This document shows, piece by piece, positions 7,471 through 13,233 of a DNA stretch of 13,233 bases. A model generated the notes under the pieces. It was given only the letters and a program-made list of their open reading frames with translations. It had not been told where the DNA came from and did no database searches. The DNA comes from Nitrospira sp. UBA2083. GTDB taxonomy: Bacteria > Nitrospirota > Nitrospiria > Nitrospirales > Nitrospiraceae. The stretch's first letter is position 1, and each line of letters starts with the position of its first letter. A program made the position numbers and the translations under genes. Where the stretch lies: the NCBI GenBank assembly GCA_002331625.1, contig DCZN01000091.1, positions 1 through 13,233 of the forward strand, given 5' to 3'.

Positions 7471-7600
7471 ACTTAACGGTGAGCGTTAGTGGCAGGTGGG
7501 TGGGACCAGACTCGTCGTCGAAACGGGAAAAACTCTAAGCCACGAAAACGCTCAAAAAACGCGCCGCGTACCCACCTGTCCACTGCACGCATTGTTAAGC
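7471..7600 (-). other. Integron attC-like recombination site (130 bp)
   Basis: Read on the minus strand, the site begins with R'' GCTTAAC (7600-7594) and ends with R' GTTAAGT (7477-7471), matching RYYYAAC and GTTRRRY. Inside are L'' GTGCAGTGG (7588-7580) and L' CCACTAAC (7492-7485), which pair except for one extra base in L''. Next comes a perfect 9-bp inner stem, CAGGTGGGT, at 7578-7570 against 7501-7493, with a second unpaired base at 7579. R-L spacers are 5 nt (7589-7593) and 7 nt (7478-7484), and the apical loop is about 68 nt. Paired R and L boxes, extrahelical bases on one side only, and a length near the upper end of the attC range are hallmarks of sites folded and recombined by IntI integrases. 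The site lies 53 nt after the stop of the DUF2971 gene and just before the peptidase remnant, on the same strand, as in a cassette array. No integrase gene is in the window. Confidence 0.8.
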
Positions 7601-7653
7601 GCACCTGAACATAGAGAAGCTTGTTGTCGCGACATTTTCAATCTCCAATGTAC

Positions 7654-8568
7654 TCATAGCTGCCTGACATTTATACAATACAATCTTTCATCCACCTGTG
7701 CTTGGAAAAACTTCACATGTCTCAGTTCACGATTGTTTCCTGCGATATCTATGAGCCGATCTCTATCGTCGCGCGACATCCGCACCCCAAAAATGATGCG
7801 GTTGATAGCTGATGGAGGAATATCGAACAAAATGATTGGAAGACCAAGCGCGTCCCGTGGGGCATCCTCGGAACTCTTAACGGGTAAGGGCGCCAGCAGT
7901 CTCCACTCTTTTTCATACTTCCAGTGAAGACTTTTCGTTAGATGAAATCGCATATTCCAATCATCTCCCACCACGATTGTCGGGCGTTCGTCGCTGTAAT
8001 GGACCTTTCGAACGCCAAACCCAGTCCGCATGAAAAACTCGTGATGGATGTTAAAACCGATGACAAAGCCCGCGTGACTGCGTGAATATATTCCCCACAT
8101 CAATATATCATCATTAACTTCGGTGAGTGACAAAATACCAAGCAGTCTGTCAAATATCCACTGAACTGAAAATCGATCACTGGGATGCTTATTGGCGTGC
8201 ACCTCAGCGAGTCCTTGGCTAATCACATCATGAGCAGTTTTATACGCGGTAATGAAATTACTATTCACATCCTCGAGCGTCCATTCTCGACTTTCGCACC
8301 CTTTTATGTACAAAGCTTCATGAATCGCATGAATAATTCCTGGCAGTTGCTCATTTCGTCGGAGCTTTTCCAATATTTCTTCGTCGGAGCCGTAAGGGAC
8401 TTCATGCGGATAACCCTCAAATGGGTCATTGAACGAACCAGGAGGACTCATGCGAATCCTATAGTGTTGGAGAATATCCACTCTCTCAGGTGCCACGTAC
8501 TTATAAAGGATTTCTGGTGGGGTAGCGTCATTCTCATCAACATTTGAAAGGCGCTTTATAAAGCTCAT
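7654..8568 (-). CDS. DUF2971-family protein, probable integron cassette gene
   Basis: The 304-residue product looks cytosolic, with no signal peptide or membrane segment. It shows the pattern of DUF2971: an N-terminal LYKYVAP segment (21-27), IRMSPPGSFNDPFEG (38-52), a central ILMWGIYSRSHAGFVIGFN (155-173), HWKYEKEWRLLAP (215-227) and a late INRIIFGVRMS (255-265). The biochemical function of this family is not established; members occur often in accessory regions, and a defence or stress role is only a hypothesis. The ATG at 8568 has a weak ribosome binding site. The gene is visibly richer in A and T than the nuo genes or pyk, consistent with transfer. Its stop lies 53 nt before the attC-like site in the orientation expected of a cassette gene. 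The reading frame is intact, so it may be functional if transcribed, but I see no strong promoter. Confidence 0.8.
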   Translation of the reverse strand: MSFIKRLSNVDENDATPPEILYKYVAPERVDILQHYRIRMSPPGSFNDPFEGYPHEVPYGSDEEILEKLRRNEQLPGIIHAIHEALYIKGCESREWTLEDVNSNFITAYKTAHDVISQGLAEVHANKHPSDRFSVQWIFDRLLGILSLTEVNDDILMWGIYSRSHAGFVIGFNIHHEFFMRTGFGVRKVHYSDERPTIVVGDDWNMRFHLTKSLHWKYEKEWRLLAPLPVKSSEDAPRDALGLPIILFDIPPSAINRIIFGVRMSRDDRDRLIDIAGNNRELRHVKFFQAQVDERLYCINVRQL

Positions 8569-8914
8569 AACAGAATATGGGGCTGCCGTAGCTAAGAGTT
8601 AGTGTTTGGCTGATTTGTACCATTGTTTCAGCTGTCTTAGCAGCTTTTGATGAACTATAGAAACGGGGACAGAACTACAGAAACGGGGACAGGCAGGTTT
8701 TCCAGAGAGGCGAAGATCTATGCTGCATCCGTTATGCGGTCGGCTTTGAACGTACGAGGATGAGCTGCACGGGTTGACAGCAGTGGCTTCTCGCATAGGC
8801 GAGTGAACTGAAAGGAACCTGAGTCGGATCAATTCATCGGAATGATCGAGGCCGAGACTTCGTTCGGCAGCAGTAGGGTCATCGCCGCGCGGTTCTGTTC
8901 ATCCAGGTGAGTCG
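8569..8914. other. Accessory flank without a convincing gene
   Basis: This 346-nt stretch separates the DUF2971 gene from the secreted-protein gene. It contains the 20-nt tandem repeat at 8652-8691, a small hairpin AGCTG/CAGCT (8630-8645), and a 5-bp stem CTCGC/GCGAG with a tetraloop (8790-8803). At 8598-8604 is GTTAGTG, the same word as in the L' box of the attC-like site. A minus-strand open frame of 77 codons (8832-8599) runs across the tandem repeat, shows no family I recognise and has no ribosome binding site. I treat the whole as mobile-element and recombination debris. Confidence 0.5.
8652..8691. repeat. Tandem 20-nt repeat containing AAACGGGGACA, possible RAYT/IS200-type end
   Basis: Two adjacent 20-nt copies, 8652-8671 and 8672-8691, differ at one position (GAACTATAG against GAACTACAG, each followed by AAACGGGGACA). 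ACGGGGACAG-type words are familiar to me from the edges of RAYT/IS200-like transposase genes in several phyla; this association is recalled and was not searched. No transposase reading frame is adjacent, so this would be a remnant. It lies on the opposite side of the DUF2971 gene and attC-like site from the TGACCCT repeats. Confidence 0.55.
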
Positions 8915-9337
8915 TTATTCCTTTCGGCAGGCAGCTTCCCACAATCCTTGATTGATTGTTTCCAGTTCAACGGCCATCCAGTGGCCGTCGCTCGCATAGC
9001 CTCCGCCACCAATCACCCCGCCTGTGGCCATATGGCCATAGAAGTCAGTAGCTGCCAGGGTTCGGACCAGCTTTTCAGCGCAATCGAACTGTTTGGTTAT
9101 CTTGGTGGAGTAAAACCGATTCGGCGACCTGTTGCCCTGCATCCACTTCCAGTCCACCAACGCTAATAGGGGCACGAGATGACCGTCTCTACGCACGCTG
9201 TCTGGATCGAAGTAGACCGTTCGCAATCCAGGCGATTGGTATTGTTGATTGATCGGCACCCACCCCGCATACAGAGGTGTAGAGCTGAGGGCGAAGAGGG
9301 CGACCAGAAGACAAAAACCCCACCGCTCCATACGCAT
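8915..9337 (-). CDS. Small secreted protein, surface-adhesin E-like
   Basis: The 140-residue product starts MRMERWGFCLLVALFALSST and has a clear signal peptide (basic start, hydrophobic core, likely cleavage after PLYA at about residue 24), so it is exported. The mature part has the layout of small proteins grouped with surface-adhesin protein E: an early W, a YFDPDSVRRDG segment (42-52), a VDWKWMQG strand region (61-68), a Ser-Thr-Lys stretch, FDC (Cys86), and a C-terminal Cys137 that could pair with Cys86. The resemblance is one of pattern and the function is unknown. The start could also be the ATG six bases further in (9331). A possible -10 box, TACAAT, lies 26 nt upstream. It is a single gene with its own short flanks, on the same strand as the radical SAM gene 110 nt upstream. 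Confidence 0.7.
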   Translation of the reverse strand: MRMERWGFCLLVALFALSSTPLYAGWVPINQQYQSPGLRTVYFDPDSVRRDGHLVPLLALVDWKWMQGNRSPNRFYSTKITKQFDCAEKLVRTLAATDFYGHMATGGVIGGGGYASDGHWMAVELETINQGLWEAACRKE

Positions 9338-9363
9338 GGCTACATAGTCCCCGAGACAGAACT

Positions 9364-9369
9364 ATTGTA
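9364..9369 (-). promoter_or_regulatory. Possible -10 box for the adhesin E-like gene
   Basis: The minus strand reads GGTACAATAG, with TACAAT matching the TATAAT consensus at five of six positions, 26 nt before the ATG at 9337. No good -35 box is seen at the right distance (TTCTAT is the nearest at 17 nt), so this is tentative. Confidence 0.3.
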
Positions 9370-9447
9370 CCACCTGAGTAAGATCAATAGAACAGATCTA
9401 TCCTGCGCACTCAGCACAACGAGCAGTCACAAGAAGGCGCAAACCTA

Positions 9448-10923
9448 TCAGCATTTATTAATCCGTGGCCTCGGCTGCACCTTGGACCGGATTTGATCGA
9501 TGCGGTCGGTGACAAAGCTGAATCGATTCTTCGGCGGATAGGGAAACCGGTAGGCAATCGGTTCTTCCTGGGGTGGCAAGTGCCCCATGTCGCGGTACAC
9601 ATTGACCGGCGCCGAATCGGCGGCCAGGTGAAACATCGAGCGATACCCCAAGCCGCACCCCGTGATATTCAGCAACTCGCCAAACCCGTTCTGCGCGGCC
9701 CGTTGAATAGCCCGCTGGCCGATCGACTTATACGAATAAAATTGCCCCTTCGCCCACTTGTGGCCCCAGTACAATTGTTCCACCGTCATCTTGGCCGGTT
9801 GGTAGACCACATGCTCACCGGTGTAGGCCGTCCAGTTCTCGGTGAGAATCCGCCCGGCGGCTTTGAGCTCGGCAAACTGCTTGGTGCCCGGGTAGGGCGT
9901 CATGATCCGCCAGAGCGCCCCCGCGAGCCCCATCTTCGTCGCCCATTCGGCCGTCCGTTCGAAGTCGTAGACATCTTCATGGTCGAGACCGCAGATAAAC
10001 CCCGCATGGATATCAATCCCTTGGTCGTGAATCCGCTTGATCATCTCCTCATACAGTTTCGCCTGATTTTGCTTGTCGACCGACTTGAGCGAGTCCTGGT
10101 TGATGGACTCGATTCCCATGAACATCGCGGAACAGCCTGATTCTTTGAGCGTTGTGAGCAGTTCGGAATGATGCGCGACATACGTGGCGCTCATCTGGCT
10201 CATCCACTTCTTGCCGAGCGGCTTCATGGCCTGACAGAGCTCGCGGGTATAGGCCGGGTCCGATAAGAGGTCATCGTCCCAAAACATCACCATCGGCCCG
10301 TTCATCTTCTCGACCAGTTTCACGACATCGGCCGGCGGCTTCTTCCGGAACCCGTACGCGCCTCCGCCCAGCGCCAGGTGGATCGAGCAAAACGTACAGC
10401 GGTAATTGCACCCTCTGGTGGCCGTCAGGGCATCCCGAAACATGTAGCCCGGCGGCAACAGATCCCAGCGGGGCGGCTTCTCATCCCATTGCTCAACCAT
10501 ATAGGGCATCCGGTACTGGGGCTGTAGCTGCCCTTTCTTGAAGTCGTCTAACAGCCGCGGGACCGTCAGCTCGCCTTCGCCAATGACGACCGCATCGGCG
10601 TGCTGGATGGCTTCGTCGGGGAGCGTCGATGGATGAATGCCGCCGAGCACGACTGTGGCTCCCCGCTCACGGAACCGCCTCGCCACCTCATAGGCTCGAA
10701 TGGCGACCACGGTGGTCACGGTGAGAAACACCAAGTCGTAGTCTCGTTCGAAGTTCAAGGGCCCGACGATCTCGTCTTGGATTTCAATGTCCCACTCGTC
10801 TTCCGGAATGAGGGCGGCGAGGGTCGGGAGGTTGAGGTTGGGCGTACGGAACAGTTTCCAGACCGAGTCCCATTTCTGATCTTCTGGATGAGGAATGATG
10901 AGCCCGATCTTGTAGTGGCCCAT
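9448..10923 (-). CDS. B12-binding-domain radical SAM protein
   Basis: This 491-residue protein has two recognisable domains. Residues 1 to about 135 resemble a cobalamin-binding Rossmann-like domain with the pattern usual in this group: LNLPTLAALIP (30-40), DLVFLTVTTVVAIRAYEVAR, VVLGGIHPSTLPDEA (91-105) and VVIGEGE (112-118). The canonical DxHxxG is not evident, as in many members. The radical SAM core follows, with CxxxCxxC at Cys172, Cys176 and Cys179 (RGCNYRCTFC) binding the [4Fe-4S] cluster, then FWDDDLL, MFMGIES and a GFICGLD strand. The C-terminal 120 or so residues are a family-specific region I cannot name. Such enzymes perform radical methylations, ring formations or other rearrangements; the substrate cannot be told from sequence. 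The ATG has a strong ribosome binding site, GGGAGGT (10935-10929), 5 nt upstream. Codons are GC-rich like the core genes, and no pathway partners are adjacent. Confidence 0.9.
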   Translation of the reverse strand: MGHYKIGLIIPHPEDQKWDSVWKLFRTPNLNLPTLAALIPEDEWDIEIQDEIVGPLNFERDYDLVFLTVTTVVAIRAYEVARRFRERGATVVLGGIHPSTLPDEAIQHADAVVIGEGELTVPRLLDDFKKGQLQPQYRMPYMVEQWDEKPPRWDLLPPGYMFRDALTATRGCNYRCTFCSIHLALGGGAYGFRKKPPADVVKLVEKMNGPMVMFWDDDLLSDPAYTRELCQAMKPLGKKWMSQMSATYVAHHSELLTTLKESGCSAMFMGIESINQDSLKSVDKQNQAKLYEEMIKRIHDQGIDIHAGFICGLDHEDVYDFERTAEWATKMGLAGALWRIMTPYPGTKQFAELKAAGRILTENWTAYTGEHVVYQPAKMTVEQLYWGHKWAKGQFYSYKSIGQRAIQRAAQNGFGELLNITGCGLGYRSMFHLAADSAPVNVYRDMGHLPPQEEPIAYRFPYPPKNRFSFVTDRIDQIRSKVQPRPRINKC

Positions 10924-11343
10924 AAGCTACCTCCCTAAAGATTTTGGTGAGGACCGTATCTAACGTATCTCCTTAACTCACGCGCTGGTAGTGAGCTGGC
11001 ATCAACTGATCGTAAGCCTCCAGCCTGATTATTTCCCAATGAGCGATGAGACGCCTGAAGCGATTGACGCGAGGCTGTATTGTACAGATTGGACAACGGT
11101 CTGATTCGGTCAAGCAGTGTGAACTGCAGAGAGATTCATCCCCAGTGAAAAGGTGTGAGCGACTCGCCCCTGAATCCTCGGCCTTCTTACAGTTTTGTAC
11201 CGTGACTGGTGTGATGTGGGAGAGCGCAGTGAAGATGCCGGCGAGTAGAAATCTCATCGTGCACCAACGAGTCAGCAGGCCTTAGACTAGCTCGATCGTA
11301 CAAAGAGATTCAAGCGTCTCGGTAAGGATAATGAATCACCTTC
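10924..11343. other. 420-nt gap without a convincing gene
   Basis: The gap lies between the radical SAM gene and pyk. It holds the radical SAM ribosome binding site at its low end. A minus-strand open frame of 94 codons (11257-10973) begins MRFLLAGIFTALSHI, somewhat like a signal peptide, and contains CPIC, but it has no ribosome binding site and matches no family I know. A plus-strand frame of 79 codons overlaps it (11046-11285). Neither is convincing. No tRNA, CRISPR or strong terminator was seen; the GAGA/TCTC hairpin near 11306-11321 is too short. Confidence 0.5.
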
Positions 11344-12783
11344 TTACCCGATCTCGTGCAATTTGATCAGATTCGTTCCACCCGGTTGCGCCGCATGTGT
11401 TCCCGAAAGGATCACAATCCGTTCGCCATGTTTGACCAAACCCGCTAATTTCAACCGCCGTTCAGCTTCTTCGATGCGTGCATCTGTTTGATCAACTTGC
11501 GGCATGGTGAACGAACGCACGCCCCAATGGAGCGCCATCTGTTGCCTGACTGTCTCATGGGGAGTAAAGACCAAAATTGGTGCCCTAGTGCGTTGCTTCG
11601 AGATCAGCCTCGCCGTCGTGCCTCGTTCGCTGAACGCCACGATTGCCTTGGCGTTAATGGCTCTGGCCGCAGAGGCCGCGCCGATACAGACCGCTTCCTG
11701 AATGGGCAGATCGACCAAGTCAGCTTGACGTCTCGGCAACACACCGGGCTCGGTGCCCTCTTCCGCTGCAAGAATGATACGGTCCATCACTTGAACGGTT
11801 TCGATCGGATGAGCTCCGACGGCTGTTTCAGCCGATAGCATCAGGGCATCGCTGCCATCAAAGACAGCATTGGCAACGTCCGACGCTTCCGCTCTCGTTG
11901 GACGCAAGGCTTGGGTCATGGACTCCAGCATCTGAGTGGCAGTGATGACCAACCGACGTCGACGGTTGGCTTCTACAATGATTCGCTTCTGGAGTACTGG
12001 AACCGCTTCAGGGCCCATCTCCACACCCAAATCTCCGCGCGCAATCATCACACCGTCGGCCTGCTCCAAAATCTCATTCAACGCGGCAATGGCCTCGGCC
12101 CGTTCGATCTTCGCGATAATCGGCGTGGTGGTTCCGCATTCCGACAGGACCGCACGGGCAGTCTCAATATCCTGCGGACCTCGGACAAAGGAGAGCGCGA
12201 TATAATCCACCCCTTGTTCAGCCCCAAATCGAATGTCTGCTCGATCTTTCTCGGTCAGGGTAGGGGCGCTGACCGCAGTACCAGGAAGATTGATGCCTTT
12301 GTGCGAGGTAATGGTGCCTCCGGTCACGACGGAACATGCAACGCCATCGTCCATGACGCGTTCGGCCACGAGTTCAATCAGCCCATCGTTGATCAGAACA
12401 CGGGATCCGATACGCAGGTCACGTGTCAGATGCGGATACGAAATAGGAATTTCTGCAACTGTGGAAGGGGAGCCTGGTCGTATTTCGCGCCGAGTATCCA
12501 ACGCCCGAAGACACACAGATTGGCCAGCGGTAACGTGTACGCCTTCTTTTTCGAGCAGACCCACTCGAATCCTTGGTCCTTGCAGATCCTGGATAATGGC
12601 CACCGCTGATCCATTCCGTACGGCTGCGTCTCGGATGGCCCTGATTGCGGTCGCATGGGTTTCGTGAGTGCCGTGAGAAAAGTTCAACCGCGCCGCGTTC
12701 ATCCCACTTAGGATCAGGCGATCCAACACGCCCGATGCGGTACTAGCGGGTCCGATAGTGCAAACGATCTTCGCTTTTCGCAT
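11344..12783 (-). CDS. pyk: Pyruvate kinase
   Basis: This enzyme transfers phosphate from phosphoenolpyruvate to ADP, giving pyruvate and ATP, the last step of glycolysis, in the cytosol. The 479-residue product has the usual bacterial length. The (beta/alpha)8 domain starts KIVCTIGPAS (4-13). Active-site elements are ARLNFSHG (31-38), DLQGPRIRVG (66-75) before the inserted B domain, FVRGPQDI, the catalytic Lys225 in IIAKIERAE with Glu227, the metal-binding GDLGVEMG with Asp251, and TATQMLESM (281-289) with Thr283. The C-terminal domain shows SERGTTARLISKQRT and ends GTNLIKLHEIG. I see no truncation or lost catalytic residue. The ATG fits the family N-terminus; a GGAGG lies 16 nt upstream, rather far, so initiation may be weak. 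The gene is divergent from the MinD-like gene, with a 197-nt intergenic region. Confidence 0.97.
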   Translation of the reverse strand: MRKAKIVCTIGPASTASGVLDRLILSGMNAARLNFSHGTHETHATAIRAIRDAAVRNGSAVAIIQDLQGPRIRVGLLEKEGVHVTAGQSVCLRALDTRREIRPGSPSTVAEIPISYPHLTRDLRIGSRVLINDGLIELVAERVMDDGVACSVVTGGTITSHKGINLPGTAVSAPTLTEKDRADIRFGAEQGVDYIALSFVRGPQDIETARAVLSECGTTTPIIAKIERAEAIAALNEILEQADGVMIARGDLGVEMGPEAVPVLQKRIIVEANRRRRLVITATQMLESMTQALRPTRAEASDVANAVFDGSDALMLSAETAVGAHPIETVQVMDRIILAAEEGTEPGVLPRRQADLVDLPIQEAVCIGAASAARAINAKAIVAFSERGTTARLISKQRTRAPILVFTPHETVRQQMALHWGVRSFTMPQVDQTDARIEEAERRLKLAGLVKHGERIVILSGTHAAQPGGTNLIKLHEIG

Positions 12784-12881
12784 GGGTCCGATGGATATGC
12801 CTCCGTCATGTTAGGCGCGAACGGGTGGAGAAGAATACCACAGATCCCTCAACCGATATCGTTTGCAATCCTGGATTTTGC

Positions 12882-12909
12882 TTTTCATTTTGTCGTCAGC
12901 CGGTACAAT
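12882..12909 (+). promoter_or_regulatory. Possible promoter for the MinD/ParA-like gene
   Basis: A -10 candidate TACAAT (12904-12909) is preceded, after 16 nt, by TTTTCA (12882-12887), which matches TTGACA at four of six positions. It lies 71 nt before the ATG at 12981 within the divergent pyk region. The prediction rests on consensus resemblance only. Confidence 0.3.
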
Positions 12910-12980
12910 GAGGTCATTACACGAGTCGCCATCTGTTTTGACTCCGGCGCACCTCTCCTCCTAACGAAACGGCAGGCCCT

Positions 12981-13233
12981 ATGGCAACGCTCATCTCCGT
13001 GGCATCCGGTAAAGGTGGTGTGGGTAAAAGCGTGGTCTCTGCCAACCTGGCATTGTCGCTCGCCAAGCGGGGTCGACCCGTCATCCTGGCGGATCTCGAC
13101 GTCGGTGGGGCCGACGCGCACATCATGTTTGGAGAGTTGAATCCACCCGTCACCTTAACGGACTTCTTGGACAAACGGGTCAGTCGGCTGGAGGAGGTCG
13201 CCATTCCTATCACATTTCACCCAAACCTTCGAC
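12981..13233 (+). CDS. MinD/ParA-family P-loop ATPase, 5' end (partial)
   Basis: The first 84 residues of a deviant-Walker-A ATPase are visible; the gene runs off the window. SVASGKGGVGKSVVSANLAL (6-25) contains the KGGVGKS motif with the signature lysine of the MinD/ParA/FlhG/Mrp superfamily. VILADLDVGGADAHIMFG supplies the switch aspartates (A' region), and TLTDFLDKRVSRLEEVA follows, in the style of FlhG/FleN-like and MinD-like proteins. Members dimerise on ATP and position division sites, plasmids, flagella or other structures; which role applies cannot be decided from this part. The start ATG has CAGG 4 nt upstream (12973-12976). Neighbours give no flagellar or division context, so I give no gene symbol. 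Confidence 0.9.
   Translation, partial: MATLISVASGKGGVGKSVVSANLALSLAKRGRPVILADLDVGGADAHIMFGELNPPVTLTDFLDKRVSRLEEVAIPITFHPNLR

Noticed and set aside
7496..7927. Plus-strand 143-codon open frame across the attC-like site and the end of the DUF2971 gene
   Set aside because: It is antisense to a well-supported gene and crosses a palindrome, with no family resemblance.
8728..8740. CCGTTATGCGG as a second attC simple site on the plus strand
   Set aside because: GTTATGC departs from GTTRRRY at one position, and no partner box or palindrome of suitable length is nearby.
8599..8832. Minus-strand open frame of 77 codons
   Set aside because: It runs through the 20-nt tandem repeat, has no ribosome binding site and no recognisable family, and its composition looks non-coding.
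8829..8906. Minus-strand stretch reading LDEQNRAAMTLLLPNEVSAS before a stop, a possible gene remnant
   Set aside because: It is protein-like, but it is too short, starts inside the neighbouring gene's end, and matches no family I can name.
10973..11257. 94-codon minus-strand frame with a signal-like start upstream of the radical SAM gene
   Set aside because: There is no ribosome binding site or family match, and an equally long frame overlaps on the other strand; kept only as a note in the gap entry.
11306..11321. Hairpin after pyk (GAGA/TCTC) as a terminator
   Set aside because: The stem has only 4 bp and is followed by TTTG, with no real T-run.

Overview
The window is bacterial chromosome that most resembles Nitrospira (phylum Nitrospirota). 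This assignment is an inference from gene content, fairly high GC in the core genes and the style of the intergenic repeats; no rRNA or other marker gene is present. Four blocks can be read.

(1) Positions 1-7040, plus strand: the distal part of a NADH-quinone oxidoreductase (complex I) operon in canonical order, nuoH (3' end only), nuoI, nuoJ, nuoK, nuoL, nuoM, nuoN. It encodes the quinone-site membrane subunit, the two-[4Fe-4S] connecting subunit, the small membrane subunits and all three antiporter-like proton-pumping subunits. Key Glu/Lys residues are present in K, L, M and N. Most junctions are tight or overlapping, but nuoI-nuoJ and nuoK-nuoL are each held apart by an imperfect inverted-repeat element.

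(2) Positions 7041-8914: an accessory patch, visibly more AT-rich within its gene. Read on the minus strand it holds a DUF2971-family gene, then a 130-bp palindromic site with the architecture of an integron attC site (7471-7600), then the broken 5' part of an S66 peptidase (LD-carboxypeptidase/MccF-like) gene starting about 14 nt after the site. This is the order of two integron gene cassettes, with no integrase in view. The patch is bounded on both sides by short repeats (TGACCCT type at 7154-7207, ACGGGGACAG type at 8652-8691) of the kind seen around RAYT/IS200-like elements. It is the most interesting part of the window.

(3) Positions 8915-10923, minus strand: a small secreted protein resembling the surface-adhesin E group, and a B12-binding radical SAM enzyme with a strong ribosome binding site.

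(4) Positions 10924-13233: a 420-bp stretch without a convincing gene, a complete pyruvate kinase gene (minus strand), and divergently the 5' end of a MinD/ParA-type P-loop ATPase gene that runs off the window.

The core genes suit a respiratory autotroph. Complex I links NADH and quinone with proton translocation (or runs in reverse to make NADH), and pyruvate kinase is the last glycolytic step. The cassette patch is unrelated to them and looks acquired.
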